The notes: a model not told the origin generated them from the sequence alone. DNA of 64,000 nucleotides from Ophiodon elongatus (GCA_016806645.1 JACSYO010000527.1:1047001-1111000); one strand, 5' to 3'. Shown: positions 31,390 through 43,223, counted from the stretch's first letter. Translations and numbers: made by a program.

Positions 31390-32110
31390 CCACCAACACG
31401 TTCTCATCCCCTACACAAAACCAAAGAGCAACGCTGGTGTTCCAACAGTGTCAACAATATCCATACAGAAATGATGCATCACACGGGTCGGCAATAACAA
31501 CTCAAATAACCCGGTCCCAAACATCTGAGGGCACATCTTCTCTTTTAGAGCAATGGCGGTAACGTTAGTTGTGCTAGCGGTCTCTTGGATCGGTGGCACC
31601 GGACTTGAAGGTGCAACGTCATCCTTGCCAACACTCTCGGGATCAGTATGTCTGAACAACCCCACCCCTTCTGCTTTTGGAGTTCTCGCTCCTTCAATAG
31701 TCGTTGAAGGTGCTTTGGTTTTGCAAAACAATTGAACTTGGTGTCAGAAGGTCAGGCTCTACCATTGGCTCGTGAGAGGTGGAGGGCGTGATTGACACAT
31801 TATTCAGCAATTCATCGTTCTCACAGAATGCGTAACCTAGCGAGCCAGCAGACACTGCTATTGGTTGCTCTGCGATGTTCTTCAATAACAGTTGGCCCAC
31901 ATTGATGGTTTGGGTTCAAATGAGTGCCTTGTTAAATTGGCTATTATCGAAATTTTTAATATAATGCATCAAATGGCAATGTGGAAACAATGTGACACTG
32001 GATGCCACAGTTAAAAGTGACCTGCAGAGAATCATCAGCTGAATCTGCAGCTTCACAGTGAGTTTCAGCTCATTGTCACCGCTCTGATCTAAAGAGAGGG
32101 GAAGCATCGA
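31390..32110 (-). pseudogene. Possible decayed coding sequence, unidentified
   Basis: Read on the minus strand, three consecutive stop-bounded frames (31,916-32,107; 31,694-31,900; 31,411-31,731) have mixed, protein-like composition. Examples are NIAEQPIAVSAGSLGYAF, SITPSTSHEPMVEPDLL and SSPVPPIQETASTTN. They would need frameshifts to join. No domain is recognised. It may be a transposon gene or processed pseudogene remnant, or chance. Confidence 0.2.
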
Positions 32111-32929
32111 TGCTGTTGGTGGAAGAGAAAAGTGCTACATGTCTACATGTCTACATGTCTACTTCATGATAAAGGTGTATGATCAGAGAAAGAGACAATC
32201 ATTTAAACTCTACGCACAGTTTGATAAAGTTTTGTTTTGGATGAGACGGAACATCATCGTCTGAAGAGAGTGAACTGAGAAGACTTTTTTGTTCTTCCTC
32301 TCCTCGTCTCCCCTTTTGTTTCTCAACTCTTTGCTCGTCTCTAAACCTCTTGCGTCCTTCTTCTGTTCCTCTCCTCTCCACTTACCTTTTGTCTGCTCTT
32401 GTTATTTTCTTCATCTCGCCTTCATCCCCGTAGCCTCCGTCAGCCCCACTTCACCCCCCCATCCATCTCCACCTCCTTCTCTTCTTCTTCTACCTGTCTG
32501 CCGCCCGCTGTGGGAGGTTTCTGTTAAATGATGCAGGAGGCGGCAGACAGAACTGTAACATGGCAAAGCCAATGGCACGTAAAAAAAACTAGCATGGCCA
32601 GCATGAAGCATCCTCCTGGGGTTGGAGGTGGAGGAGAAGAGCAGGGAGCTCGGCAGGTGAGAGCTGACGGAGGAGGGGCTGAGGAGAAGAAGCAGGCTGA
32701 ACTGTGAAAGGTTAGAGCACGAAGAAAAGAGGCAAAGAAACGGGAGAGAAAAAGCGAGGACGCTCAAGGCGAGGGTCACATGGTCGATGGAGGAAGTCAA
32801 GCTAACACTAGACGACCGCTTCTTTCTCCCAACTCGCTTGGTCAGCGGCCCTCGGCGTCTGATACCGATGCACCGAGGCACCCATGAGCGTCTGCATGGC
32901 TTTCAACTGACTCCAATGTAAATGTATAC

Positions 32930-33260
32930 TTCAGGCTGGTCTCGTCCAGCCTTCGTAGCTATTCCTACGAAAAGTAATGTGTCCTAATTACTAGATATCC
33001 CAGTCAAATTACGTTGCATTATTATACACGTAATCATGAACGAGGAAGTAAAAGGGTGGATGATGGGCAGTCAGAAGTTAATTTACCCCAAAAGAAATGA
33101 ACCGCTGATTTACAGACGTCTCTTTCCCCATGTAAGTCTATGGGGAAAGGTAGTTTTTGGGGGTCACATGACGGACCGGGAAATTGCAACTCCGGTTCGG
33201 CCACTACGAAAGTTGGCTTCAAAGCCCGGCACTCTTCCTGGCTGCTTGGTCATGTGACCC
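32930..33260. repeat. Dispersed repeat (CTATGGGGAAAG type) linked to family A
   Basis: CTCGTCCAGCCTTCGTAGC, CTACGAAAAGTAATGTGTCC, CTGATTTACAGACGTCTC, CATGTAAGTCTATGGGGAA, GGTCACATGACGGACCGG and ACTCCGGTTCGGCCACTACG form a phrase series I associate with fish dispersed repeats. The upstream part (GCGGCCCTCGGCGTCTG, 32,847) matches the start of the 50.5-kb family A copy. Confidence 0.65.
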
Positions 33261-33480
33261 TCACCTTTCACAGAGTGGGATCCTCAGGAGTCTCCAGACA
33301 AGGAGACGATGGAGGTGGTGTGGATGACAGGATGATGACAGAGAGCAGAAAGAGAGTTGAGGGAAGAAGATGAAGGCGAGGAGAAGAAAGAAAAGACACA
33401 CACACACGCACACCGGCCTGACACTCTTGACCTTAACCTCTGAGCAAAGCACCAAGCTGGTCTGATCTTTGCTTCAATCC

Positions 33481-33523
33481 ACACACACACACACACTCAC
33501 ACACACACACACACACACACACA
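33481..33523. repeat. (CA)n microsatellite
   Basis: CA tract with one TCACAC interruption. A shorter CA run lies at 33,397-33,410. Confidence 0.96.
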
Positions 33524-34179
33524 GGCACACACTCACTCCCTGCAGAGCTGCTTGGGTAACAGAAATCATGACTCTCTGTTAGTGTTAGTGCTCCGAGTCC
33601 AGCCATGCAGATGATGTAAGGAAGGAGCTCGGGAACACACACAGATTCACACACGTCAGTGAATTTCCTAACGGCCATGTTTTAAAGGACAAGGCCGGTG
33701 GGACAGTCAGTGAGCAAGAATCAATGAGGAGGCTGGGACTCCCTGTGTGTCTGAGACTGAAAGATACATGCACTCGTGTGTGTGTGTGTTATTGTGTATC
33801 ACATAAGAAAACACACTTTTGGACCGACACAGACTGTAAGAAATGTCTTGAAATAGAGGATGAATGAAGGGCAGTAGAAGACCAGCGCCCCCTTGTGAAG
33901 GGCAGAACTGTTTGCAAGCAAATAATTGATAAGATGGATTCTCTCAAACTAGAACCAACATTATTTTGGATGATTTTTTGGTTGTGTTTCCTCCAATGAA
34001 GTTATGTGCTTAGTCCTGTTTGTTTATCTGTTGGTTCATGGCAGTTCGTGAAATATTCACCTACTGCAATCTATTGTTTTTGTTTTCGTGGACACGAATT
34101 GTCTGTTTTTTTTGTATCGCTCAGGACTAAAATAATGCCAATGGATAGACGTTTAGGAGCTCTATTGGATGTGCACAGT

Positions 34180-34360
34180 CAGAACAAGTGACGTACTTTA
34201 TTATATCCAAAAAGACGTGAGCGGGAAGGACAAGCAGAGAAAGTGGTTTTATGCTCCTGGTTTTGTTGCCTAAACCAAACTAAACCTATCTGGTGGTTTT
34301 GTTGCCTCAACCTAACTTTTGTTTTTAACATAATCTCGTCCCAAAAAAAAAAAAAACAGA
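34180..34360. repeat. Family A dispersed repeat fragment
   Basis: CAAGTGACGTACTTTATTAT (also at 59.16 kb), GGTTTTGTTGCCTAAACCAA and GTTTTGTTGCCTCAACCTAA occur in tandem, followed by AACATAATCTCGTCCC. Confidence 0.65.
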
Positions 34361-34599
34361 CTTGAGTCAGCATTTTTACACTTCCTGTTCCTTCGTCTTG
34401 ACGTCAATGTGTTTTTTAAATTATGTTTCTGGTTAAATTTCTGAAATAAAAGTCTGTGTTTAACACAAGCTGAAGAGATTCTAACATTTAGTTGTCTGAT
34501 ATAAAACAGGTCAGTGAACGCCCCTCTGGTGAATCTTAAAGAGTCTAAAGGAGACGACTAAGCGTCCTCACTAGGACACTAGGACACTAGTCCTCCTTC

Positions 34600-35890
34600 A
34601 GCTTAGTGGAGGAGACGTGAAGTCATGTGACCGTGGTGGAGTTCCTTTATAGCCTCACGTTTTTTTTACTTTACACTTCAAACATCATTAAAGTTGTGTT
34701 CATTAGGGAAGATTATCTTGATGAACAAAACATGTAAGTATCATAAACATTAAAGATTATTTAGAATTTTTTGGGGGGATATATTTACCCTAGTTTTTGC
34801 TCTCTTTTGGTCTCCACCATCTTCTGAGGAACATTTTTGCATTTTTAGATGTTCCATTTCTTTGACAGCTTGTCGCTAACTTTGCCTGTCTACACATAGA
34901 CTACAATTCCACGGTTTTCTCATTAAATAGTGCACTCGAAAAATAAATACATTGAAAAATGAAAAATTCAGAGACACGTATGTAAGACTGTGTTTCTGTT
35001 TTTGACACTGATCCGAATCCTTCTAAAGAATAGTAAACATTTTATGTTATTAAAATAGTAATGAAGTTGGAGGACTGTGCAGCCTTGGCTGATACATACA
35101 GTCTCTGTGATGCCTACTTTAGTCTGTGTTTTGTTGTAAATATTAAATATGAATGCACCTATCATCACGTCAATATGTTTAAGGTGTTTCTTCCAGTGTT
35201 GGTATTTTGACTTTAACCCATGACGGTCAAAATGCTGCTTAAACTTTCAGCACTGGTTGAATTTTGGTTGGTGAGTTTCATGTGGAGGAAACGTGAGTGA
35301 AATGCTGCACAGATGTTCAGGTAAAATATGGATTCTCTGAGGCTAAAGCTGAAAAAACACACAACCAGGCGAGCCTACTGTACTAACGTCCCCACAGACT
35401 CGTCTCATTTGTGGACAGAACAGCCACATGTGTAGTGAAAAAGCAACAACTGACACACTTCAGTGGACACTGCAGATAATGGCAGATCTCTCCCTCTCTG
35501 TCTCCGTCCGTCCCAGAGGGACAGCCGGAGAGACATTTCAGACCATTTTCAAAAACATCCAGTTTGGGACAGCATGCGTTCTTCAACACATGAATGCTTT
35601 TCAGTATCCGTGACTGGGTTGAACACGCAGAATTCTCCCAAACTGAATAAAGCCATGCAAATACCGCAATTTTTTTCCAGTGAAAAATATTGTCCAGAGT
35701 AAAAGGATTTGCTGTTTTATTTTGAAGATGCTGAAATATTGGAGAGATATCTCAAAACCTAAGCAGGTAAAACCAGAACTACCTGCATGGCTAAGTGACC
35801 TAAGTTTCCGAGACATACATGTACTTTGGCAGCATGTTTTGAACATGTTTTCGGGGGCTACGGGGTCATTAAGCTCACTCCAAACCCCCG
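34600..35890. other. Unique DNA, nothing firm
   Basis: Short ORFs only. A 9-bp tandem CACTAGGACACTAGG lies just before (34,570-34,590). No gene signal. Confidence 0.45.
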
Positions 35891-36059
35891 AACGACCACG
35901 TTAACTTTCAGCCGCAGTGAAAAAGAAAAAACATGAACAAAACCCCATCAAACCTGGAGGTAAGATGTTTTTACTCCCCCACCACTCAGGACCAGATTAC
36001 TCCATTAATGGACCTGCCTGCCTCTTTTTCTCTCTCTCTCTCCCCCACCAACACTCTTA

Positions 36060-36135
36060 CAGTACTCTTCCACCTAGTGAATTATGAATGGAGGGGCCCC
36101 TTGTTTTTCTGCCTCTGGCCGGCCCGGTGTCCACT
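36060..36135. promoter_or_regulatory. Candidate conserved element
   Basis: AGTGAATTATGAATGGAGG followed by GGCCCCTTGTTTTTCTGCC and GGCCGGCCCGGTGTCC. AT core inside a GC block, repeat-free. Confidence 0.25.
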
Positions 36136-36443
36136 CAGTGCACTCTACTGTACATGCACACATCACATTTAAACACACAGCAAAGTGGGATGGAGTGAGT
36201 ATCAGATCAGATCGATGGAGGTAAAGTTTGACACACTGTTCGACTTCCGAGCTGATTGCAGTCACCAGGTTTGCCAAAAAGCCTGAAGCCACACCTATTC
36301 GTGACGTCTGCACAGGGCAAAAGATACCGAGACAAAAGTCAGGACTTTGTTCAGTTCTGTCAAATCACAACAAAGGATTTCTTTTTTTCATTTCCTCCGG
36401 CAGTATCCTGCAGTGGATAGTTTCAGGGTTTGTGTGTTTAGCT

Positions 36444-36886
36444 ACGTTCAGACTGCAGGCAACTCACATATGTTTCTCAAATCAGCTCCTTCAGACAGAC
36501 GGATGTGTGTCCAGACATCACTAACCTATCTGCATGGGTTGCTGTGGTAACTACATAGATGCCAGTAACGAGCTACCCAGGTGACGCTGGCGAGCTTTCC
36601 AACGTGGAAGCATGAGAAAAAGATGTCCATCATTTCGTCCTCCACACAATCGCACGGTGCAGAGGTCCGGCGTCCCCCCAGAAATGTCCTGAGCATGGAT
36701 TCTACTCAACGCTCGCTGCCCGTCACTCTGGAGTGGGCGTGGTCAGTGTGTGCGGCGTTGGGAGTGACGCAAAAGACACTTTGAAATCTGATTTGGGCGG
36801 CCAGAGACCATTTCAAACCTGCCCAGACTTTCTAAATTCAATCTGGATTTGCCAAACCGACACATTTGGGCTGGAAGCCTGAACAA
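36444..36886. mobile_element. Probable non-autonomous DNA transposon
   Basis: Begins ACGTTCAGACTGCAGG and ends CTGGAAGCCTGAAC, imperfect inverted ends sharing GTTCAG/CTGAAC. The interior GATTTGGGCGGCCAGAGACC and CTGGATTTGCCAAACCGAC resemble a hAT-like MITE wording common in fish. About 440 bp, no ORF. Confidence 0.5.
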
Positions 36887-37237
36887 GACCTTAGAGAGGT
36901 CCGCCCTCAGCACTGCTGGCCCCATCACTATCGAGGGGAGTGATTAAAAAAAAGACCTGGAATCAGTGTGCGACACTCTGACCCTCCGGGACCCCTTGAT
37001 TGATACTTCCGACCCCCATTATTCAAACTGAAAAACATTTATTCACAAATTGTCATAATTGACAAATCCAGCCAGAACCACAACAGGTTGCGTGAAGCGA
37101 GTTGGTCTCTTGGGTTTGTGGACCCCCCTTTGGTTAAATGTATCTTTCGTTAGAATTGAAGCAGGACATTGTCTCTCCTCTTCCAGGATACCAGGACGGA
37201 AACGAAAAATAAAGCCAAGCCAAAGTCTGTGTGTCGG

Positions 37238-37340
<103 letters not shown>

Positions 37341-37654
37341 AGTCACACAGTCTTGGCTGCAACGATCAGGCAGATTATAAACCAACCCCCTGCCTACCAA
37401 TCTTATTTGAAAGAGAAAATGAAAGTGAACTGTAAAATAATTACTAAAACTGGACACTGGAAACATCCTTCATGAACATGTAGGTGTCCTCGTGAAAGAC
37501 TTCGTCAGTTACCACGAGCAATTCTGGTAACAGTTTTAATTGACGACGACGATGTCGACTTTAAATGGGTTTAAAAAACAGAATTCGACATGCGATAAGT
37601 CAGCCAGACAGACCGAGACAGACCAGATAGATGGACGTAAAGAACTCAATAAGA

Positions 37655-37815
37655 CGTCGCCTCATTGGCCACAATTATGTTGTTTCATGTGACTCTGTGT
37701 CCTCCTTTAACGAAGCCTCTGCAGCGCTAACGATGAGCCGCAGCCATAATTAGCCTCATTAGAAGGCCTTTCAAAGAGTTTAGATTAGCTTAATTAGCTT
37801 TGGTACGCACCGCCT
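37655..37815. promoter_or_regulatory. Candidate conserved non-coding element
   Basis: CCTCATTGGCCACAATTATG (inverted CCAAT plus a SOX-like ACAAT), GCCATAATTAGCCTCATTAG and GATTAGCTTAATTAGC give at least five TAAT/ATTA cores within 100 bp. Repeat-free until the CA-rich DNA at 37,830. Confidence 0.4.
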
Positions 37816-37829
37816 GTGTGTGAGTGTGC

Positions 37830-37880
37830 ACACACACACACACACACGCGCGCGCACACACACATTAACACACATGCACG
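37830..37880. repeat. Interrupted (CA)n/(CG)n run
   Basis: CACACACACGCGCGCGCACACACAC. Alternating purine-pyrimidine, Z-DNA-prone. Confidence 0.9.
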
Positions 37881-37999
37881 TGCACACTCTGTCCTTGTAG
37901 ACCCGGCCTCAAGCTATTGCGCTTGCAAAAAAAAGCTGCTGGTTTTAAAAGTTAAATGCCACTGTGTAAATATACTTCCAGCCAGGGGATATCCGGGGA

Positions 38000-38360
38000 A
38001 TAATCAACTTTTAATTTAGCTGCTAATCTATAGTCGCCGCGGTGCTCGGCGGCCTCCCTGAAGTGATTTGGAGGGAAAGAAGAGAGAAAGAGAGCTGAAA
38101 AGCCTACAAGGAAATTGCTTGAGAAATCACTATCAGAGGTTTCTTAGACTTTCTGTCCCGAGGACATCTGTACATTCGTGGAATTACAATAAGGGGAAAA
38201 TATAAAAAAAGACGGATGAGAGGGAAGATTTTGAAGATTTTTGCCTGCAGAAGTGCGTCTCCTTCCCTCGTTAACTACAGCAAAGTTGATGCAATAGCAT
38301 ATTAAGTCAGTCAATGGGCTTCATCAATGCCAGCATCCATTAATGGACAACAGCCGGCAG
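38000..38360. promoter_or_regulatory. Candidate conserved non-coding element
   Basis: AATCAACTTTTAATTTAGC, GCTAATCTATAGTCGCCG, CAATAGCATATTAAGTCAGTC and GCATCCATTAATGGACAAC (CCATTAATGG is palindromic). Repeat-free until an A14 run at 38,361. Confidence 0.35.
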
Positions 38361-38644
38361 CAAAAAAAAAAAAAAAGGTTTCACACATAGATTTGGTGTA
38401 ATGTTCTTGTGTTTTTATCATTTCCAAAATGAGAAAAATAAATGTTTTTGATTTCTGCATTCAGAACACTCCCTTTTTATTCATGTTGAAACAAAACAGC
38501 ATTTATTCCTTTTCACATCACAAACCAGCTGAATTCTCACGACATCATTTTTGATGCACCGTATTTACGTTATTTTACGTGAAGAGACTGTAGGCCTTAC
38601 ATTTCAAAGCATTTATACACGTCACAAATTGCACCTTTAAAAAA

Positions 38645-38765
38645 CACTTAAAATAACCTCCATCCCTGTGATCTCATGTTGTTCTGATTAATAGGAGGCT
38701 TAATGGGATTAATGACGGCGCTGCTTGTAATGAGGAATATCAATTAGCATAAACCGGGTGGTGTG
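38645..38765. promoter_or_regulatory. Candidate conserved non-coding element with OTX-like sites
   Basis: CTGATTAATAGGAGGCTTAA, TGGGATTAATGACGG and CAATTAGCATAAACCGG. GGATTA is the K50 homeodomain (OTX/PITX-type) core, here beside TAAT cores. Confidence 0.38.
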
Positions 38766-38837
38766 TTGGTGATTCAAGGCTCCTGGATGGTGGCTGGTTG
38801 CTTAGGAAAGCAGAAATCAAAGACTGTGGGTGAACAG

Positions 38838-38840
<3 letters not shown>

Positions 38841-38882
<42 letters not shown>

Positions 38883-38887
38883 CGTGC

Positions 38888-38935
<48 letters not shown>
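38841..38935. repeat. (TG)n microsatellite with GCGTGCGTGCG interruption
   Basis: Two TG arrays (to 38,878 and 38,891-38,935) joined by CGTGCGTGCGTC. Confidence 0.98.
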
Positions 38936-38936
<1 letters not shown>

Positions 38937-39299
38937 CAGCTCCTCAGAGGGACTCAGCGGGAAGGAGAGCGGAGCATTGCTGGAGAGACGATGGAGGGAG
39001 GGATGAAGAGATGAAGATCCAAACGCTGCAAAAAGTGAGGGTGGAGTAAAAAGAGCAATTGATTTGATCATAAAGTCATTTACCTCTTTGAGTCTAAGCT
39101 CCTCAACATTTACCCACAATCCACCAGCAAGGGAGGCATGAAACTCAAAGACTGATCAGACATGCGGCAACAGAGTCTAAGAATAACATTGTTGTACTGT
39201 TTTTCGCAGATTCATACACTTGTTTATTCAAACAGTGAGGAGATGTTCGCTGAAAAAAAGTTGTATTGGATTAGAATCGCTGACTCTTCAGGGGGTCAT

Positions 39300-39690
39300 T
39301 AACTATGACTCGATTACTGAACAGGAGTACCGTGCACAGGCCCAGGGTCCTAAAGGGTCAGGGGACCCCTGACCTTCACCTGCAAAATGTAGTTCATAGA
39401 GACGCGTAGCAACCAGGAAGAGACTCAAAATGACCACAAAGAAACATAAAACAACTGCAAAGAGACACAAAACAACTGCAAAGAGACTCACAGCGAGTAT
39501 GAAGCCGAGGGAAAACAACCACACAAAGAGACAGAATCACTACAAAGAGAAACAAAACAGCTACAAAGAGACACAAAGCAACTACAAAGAGATTCACAAT
39601 GACTAATAAACAGGGGAAACAACCACAGTAAGAGGCAAAATGGCTACAAAGAGGCAAAATGACTACCAAGACTCACAAAACAGCAACAAA
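39300..39690 (-). repeat. Family C array, inverse orientation
   Basis: Units such as ACTACAAAGAGACACAAA are the reverse complement of TTTGTGTCTCTTTGTAGT. On the left is the inverted tail GATTACTGAACAGG...CAGGCCCAGGGTCC...GGTCAGGGGACC. Same element as at 19.5 and 63.2 kb. Confidence 0.8.
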
Positions 39691-40190
39691 AAGAAGCTTC
39701 ATCCAAACTATGAAGTCTGTGTGTCCTCCTCCAATATCGGAGAGGTGTTGGAGCCTTTTGCCTCTCCGGGGACCCGGTGTCTAATAATCCGCTCATATCA
39801 ATAACCAAAAAGGTCGGAGAAGAAGCGTTTCAGAGGAACAGAACGACATGAGGACACACCTGCAGAGAGATTCTTTGAGCTAAACCTGATGTTCAAATGA
39901 TCATAACTTGACATTTCTTGCAGCCCAGCCTGCGGTGAAGAGGCCAGGGGCTTCATTAGAGAGATCTGGAGGCCGACCCTATCAGCCTGGGGGCAGGCAG
40001 GAGGTGGTGGTAGGGGGCGGGGGGGGGGGGGGTCTATAGCAAACCGAGCGCCCGTCTCTCCACTGGAGACGGGCCGGGCTCCCCTGGGCTCCCCACGACC
40101 GACCTCCTGCTTCTGTGGATGGGCCAGAAAAATCAACGCCGTTCCCCTTTGAACAACCTCCTCCTCCTCCTCCTCTGTCTCTCCTTCACA

Positions 40191-40221
<31 letters not shown>

Positions 40222-40459
40222 GCTCTCCCTTCGCTCCCTCGCTCTGTGGGCCCTAATGAATGATTCATTTAACCCCTCCACCACCTCCAACACCACCAGC
40301 ACCAACCACCCATCTACCCCGTCCTCCGCTTCCTTAACACTTTTCCTTTTTTTTCTAAATCCTCTTCCTGCTCTCCTACTTTACTGCAAGTGGAGGGAGA
40401 GAGGAAGAGGAGCGGCTCTGGGTGGCAACACAGTGGGCATGAAGAGGAAACAGGAAACA

Positions 40460-40574
40460 ACAAAGGGAGGAACAAACGCCCATTTGTGTCACATATTCCT
40501 CCGTGTATCCCATTAAGGGCAATGTTTGACAAATTACTTTACACAGCTTGGATGTTGATTTGCCGTGTGTGTGT

Positions 40575-40625
<51 letters not shown>

Positions 40626-40925
40626 AGTAAGGAAAAAGCGCTAAAGCGCTAATGAGGGCAAGATGGCAGAAAAGGCCTTTAAATGAGGTGTAGAGCTGCG
40701 GAGGAAGGACGCCTGGCTACCCAGAAGAAAATCAATTACAGCCCTTATTATCTCGGAAGAGTCGTTAATTTAATGGAATAATTGGTCGGGACACGGAGGA
40801 GCTAATTGCAGTGATGAATCCAAATTCCTCACATGAAAGGGGAAGTAAATGAATCTAGATGGCGCACTTGAAAGGCTCGCACGGATCTGGGGACGGTTTC
40901 AAAGATGGGTTTTATTTTTTGTATT
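40460..40925. promoter_or_regulatory. Candidate conserved non-coding element split by a TG repeat
   Basis: Left of the TG tract: CCATTTGTGTCACATATTCC and CATTAAGGGCAATGTTTGAC. Right: AAAAGGCCTTTAAATGAGG, TCAATTACAGCCCTTATTAT, CGTTAATTTAATGGAATAAT and GCTAATTGCAGTGATG. The right half has dense TAAT/ATTA cores and no repeats. Confidence 0.4.
40565..40623. repeat. (TG)n microsatellite
   Basis: TG tract with one TATG interruption. Confidence 0.98.
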
Positions 40926-41029
40926 CTGGGGGTTTTGTTTTCCCTGGGCTCCGACTCACAGGCCGCTGTGAAGAAAACAGGCTTGATTCAATTGGAGAGG
41001 AGGTCTCTCTTAACTCAGCTCGAGAGAGG

Positions 41030-41069
41030 GAAGAAGAGGAGGAGGAGGAGGAGGAGGAGGAGGAGGAGA
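41030..41069. repeat. (GGA)n trinucleotide repeat
   Basis: About 12 GGA units. One frame gives poly-Glu. Confidence 0.97.
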
Positions 41070-41492
41070 TGGCAGGAGGAAAACAGGGACGGGGTCCGTG
41101 TGGAAGGCTTTGAGAAACCCTTCAGTGAGGAACGGAGATCTTAGCAATGCAAATATTTGACATAATTATGAAAAAAAAAGAAAGATGGTCTGAGAAATTG
41201 AAAGTCTTCTTGACGGACTGAGGAAGAGGACAGAAGTATTATTAAGTGATACAATCCAAGATATTCATAAGGAAAGATATTCGTGAGGAACAGATGGAGG
41301 TTTGGGTTCAAATAACTACAGAGGTGACGTTTCTTAAGTTGCGGAAGTTAAGTGACAAATCCCGTCCACCTCCCCTCACACCTCCTGGTCTTTACACTTC
41401 CTGGTTCATGATTTTGTGGGATATCTACGAATTACAGCACATACACTTTTTTTTTCAGCCTGCACTGTTGCATGTGGAAGCCCATTTCCACC

Positions 41493-41652
41493 ACTGTGAT
41501 GAAAAAAAAGCTCCTTTAAGTCATTAAAATGAGACACTGTGTCAATATAAAGAGTTAGTATCTCAATATAACGGAGTAGCATTTAAAAATAATGAGAAAC
41601 TTGAGATACTAACTCACTATTTTGACTTTCAGTATATTTTTTTCATCACAGT
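41493..41652. repeat. Long palindromic element, nested arms
   Basis: Outer arms ACTGTGATGAAAAAA (41,493-41,507) and TTTTTTCATCACAGT (41,638-41,652) are perfect inverses. Inner arms 41,541-41,566 and 41,601-41,626 pair at 23 of 26 positions, with a perfect 15-bp core GAGTTAGTATCTCAA/TTGAGATACTAACTC. The loop is 34 nt. This resembles a MITE or foldback element. The target-site duplication is not obvious. Confidence 0.85.
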
Positions 41653-41659
41653 TGCCGAA

Positions 41660-42810
41660 ATGCCACTTGATTTCTTCTGTCTGCCACTTCTGAAATCTAT
41701 GTATAACTCTTTATTTAATGGTACCAGGTGGCAGAAGTATAACAACAGTAATAAGTACAAAATATGGAATATATCATAACCTAAATCCTTGACGTTTTTT
41801 AATTCAGGAATCACTTTTTAAAAATCATATATCTTAACATAAAGAAAAACAATGTGCCATGATGGCAGGTGACCTGAATTATTTTAACCTGTCCAGCCAA
41901 CACTCACCTGTTGTTTGGCAGGTGGAAGGTACTAATTTTATTCCCTGGTTCAAATATATTGTCATTAAATATTGAAAATAACCTAAATGTGTATTATCCT
42001 AAGATGACACACAGTGACAAACCTGACGTGGGATGTTTGAGAAACTTTTCTTCAAAAAGCGACCACAGCAAGTTCTTAAGGCCATGAAGGCCTTTACACA
42101 TAAAGGGGCGTGTTTTTATTCACACGTAAATATGTCTTTTTAGAACTGTTGTTTTTGTTTTGTTGAGTACTTTTGTTTTTCAGAACGAGGTCGATTTGTC
42201 TTATTCAAAGCACTATAGTGTACAACAACAAAGACAACTTTATTACTCCTTTCAACCTGGACAAAGGCAGCGCAGACCAGATCCACTCCTTCTGTTCTTA
42301 CCTTTCACAATAAAAGCCCAATATATATAATATTTGCGGATGAGTATTTCAGTAAAACACACACACACACACACGCCTGGCTGTAGGCCTGACTGACTTT
42401 ACCATTCAGTCGTGGTTCCTCAGCCTTCACATTTTGGGGTGAATATGTCTTTATAGAAGAAGTTCTAATTGTTGACAAGTACTGTACATTATTAAACACT
42501 TAAAAATGTCCTTATTTCCGCATACAACTATATGACAATGTGTTATTCAAGGACTCGTGGATAATTTATGGTCATTATTCAACACAGCGATGAACAACAA
42601 AATTCAGTTGTAGCATATTTTTTAACACAACAAACAAAAGCAGGAGTACATTCCTGTAGTGCATGTTTTGAATTTGCATCATTATAAACCATTTTAACAT
42701 TTATATCGTGCTTATGAAAGCCAGGTTTCGGTTTACACTCACCAATTACAACCTCCTATCAAAATGTAGCCGATACTATCTTTGTTACAGTTTTTTTTAA
42801 CTTATCATCA
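41660..42810. other. AT-rich unique DNA, nothing recognised
   Basis: A short CA run at 42,357-42,374 is the only repeat. No coding signal. Confidence 0.45.
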
Positions 42811-42995
42811 AAAAATGTGAATAACATTTGTAATCTGGTTTCTGCTGGTTCTGATTTCCCTTCGCTTCCCTATGAAGACGCTGCTCACACTTGTGTGTTG
42901 TGTGTCTATGTGTTGTGTGTCTGCATGTGTTGTGTGTCTATGTGTTCCGGTTGGCAGCGGCGTGCTCTTGCTAGCAGGCGGTCTCTGTGTGACGT

Positions 42996-43223
42996 TTGGC
43001 AGCTACATCTGAGAGGCTCCAGAGACACGAGACACAACGGTCTCAGCTCCCTCCGTCTCCGCCTCCTCTGGAGGAGTCGGAGCTTGAAGACGACGGCGAG
43101 GCCAAGTGGCAGCACTTCATAAATCAAAGATGGTGGCCTGCAAACCTCCATTGCTTCCTAATCGCATATGCCAGCACTGCTACCAGGAGAGAGAGAAAAG
43201 ATTCTCTTCATCCTCCCCCATGA
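42996..43223 (+). CDS. Unrecognised coding-like stretch (possible exon)
   Basis: One frame, open to a TGA at 43,221, reads TSERLQRHETQRSQL, PPSPPPLEESELEDDGEAKW and HFINQRWWPANLHC, with GC-ending vertebrate-like codons up to about 43,120. An acceptor-like TGTGTGACGTTTGGCAG ends at 43,000, just downstream of the last upstream stop. No good donor is seen (only GATGGTGGCC near 43,128). The sequence AAATCAAAGATGG is also a TCF/LEF-type site, so conserved non-coding DNA is an alternative reading. Confidence 0.22.
   Translation: MAATSERLQRHETQRSQLPPSPPPLEESELEDDGEAKWQHFINQRWWPANLHCFLIAYASTATRRERKDSLHPPP

Noticed and set aside
33881..33898. CTCF-like site CAGCGCCCCCTTGTG
   Set aside because: It departs from the core at the CTGGTGG half and stands alone, so it is much weaker than the family B motifs.
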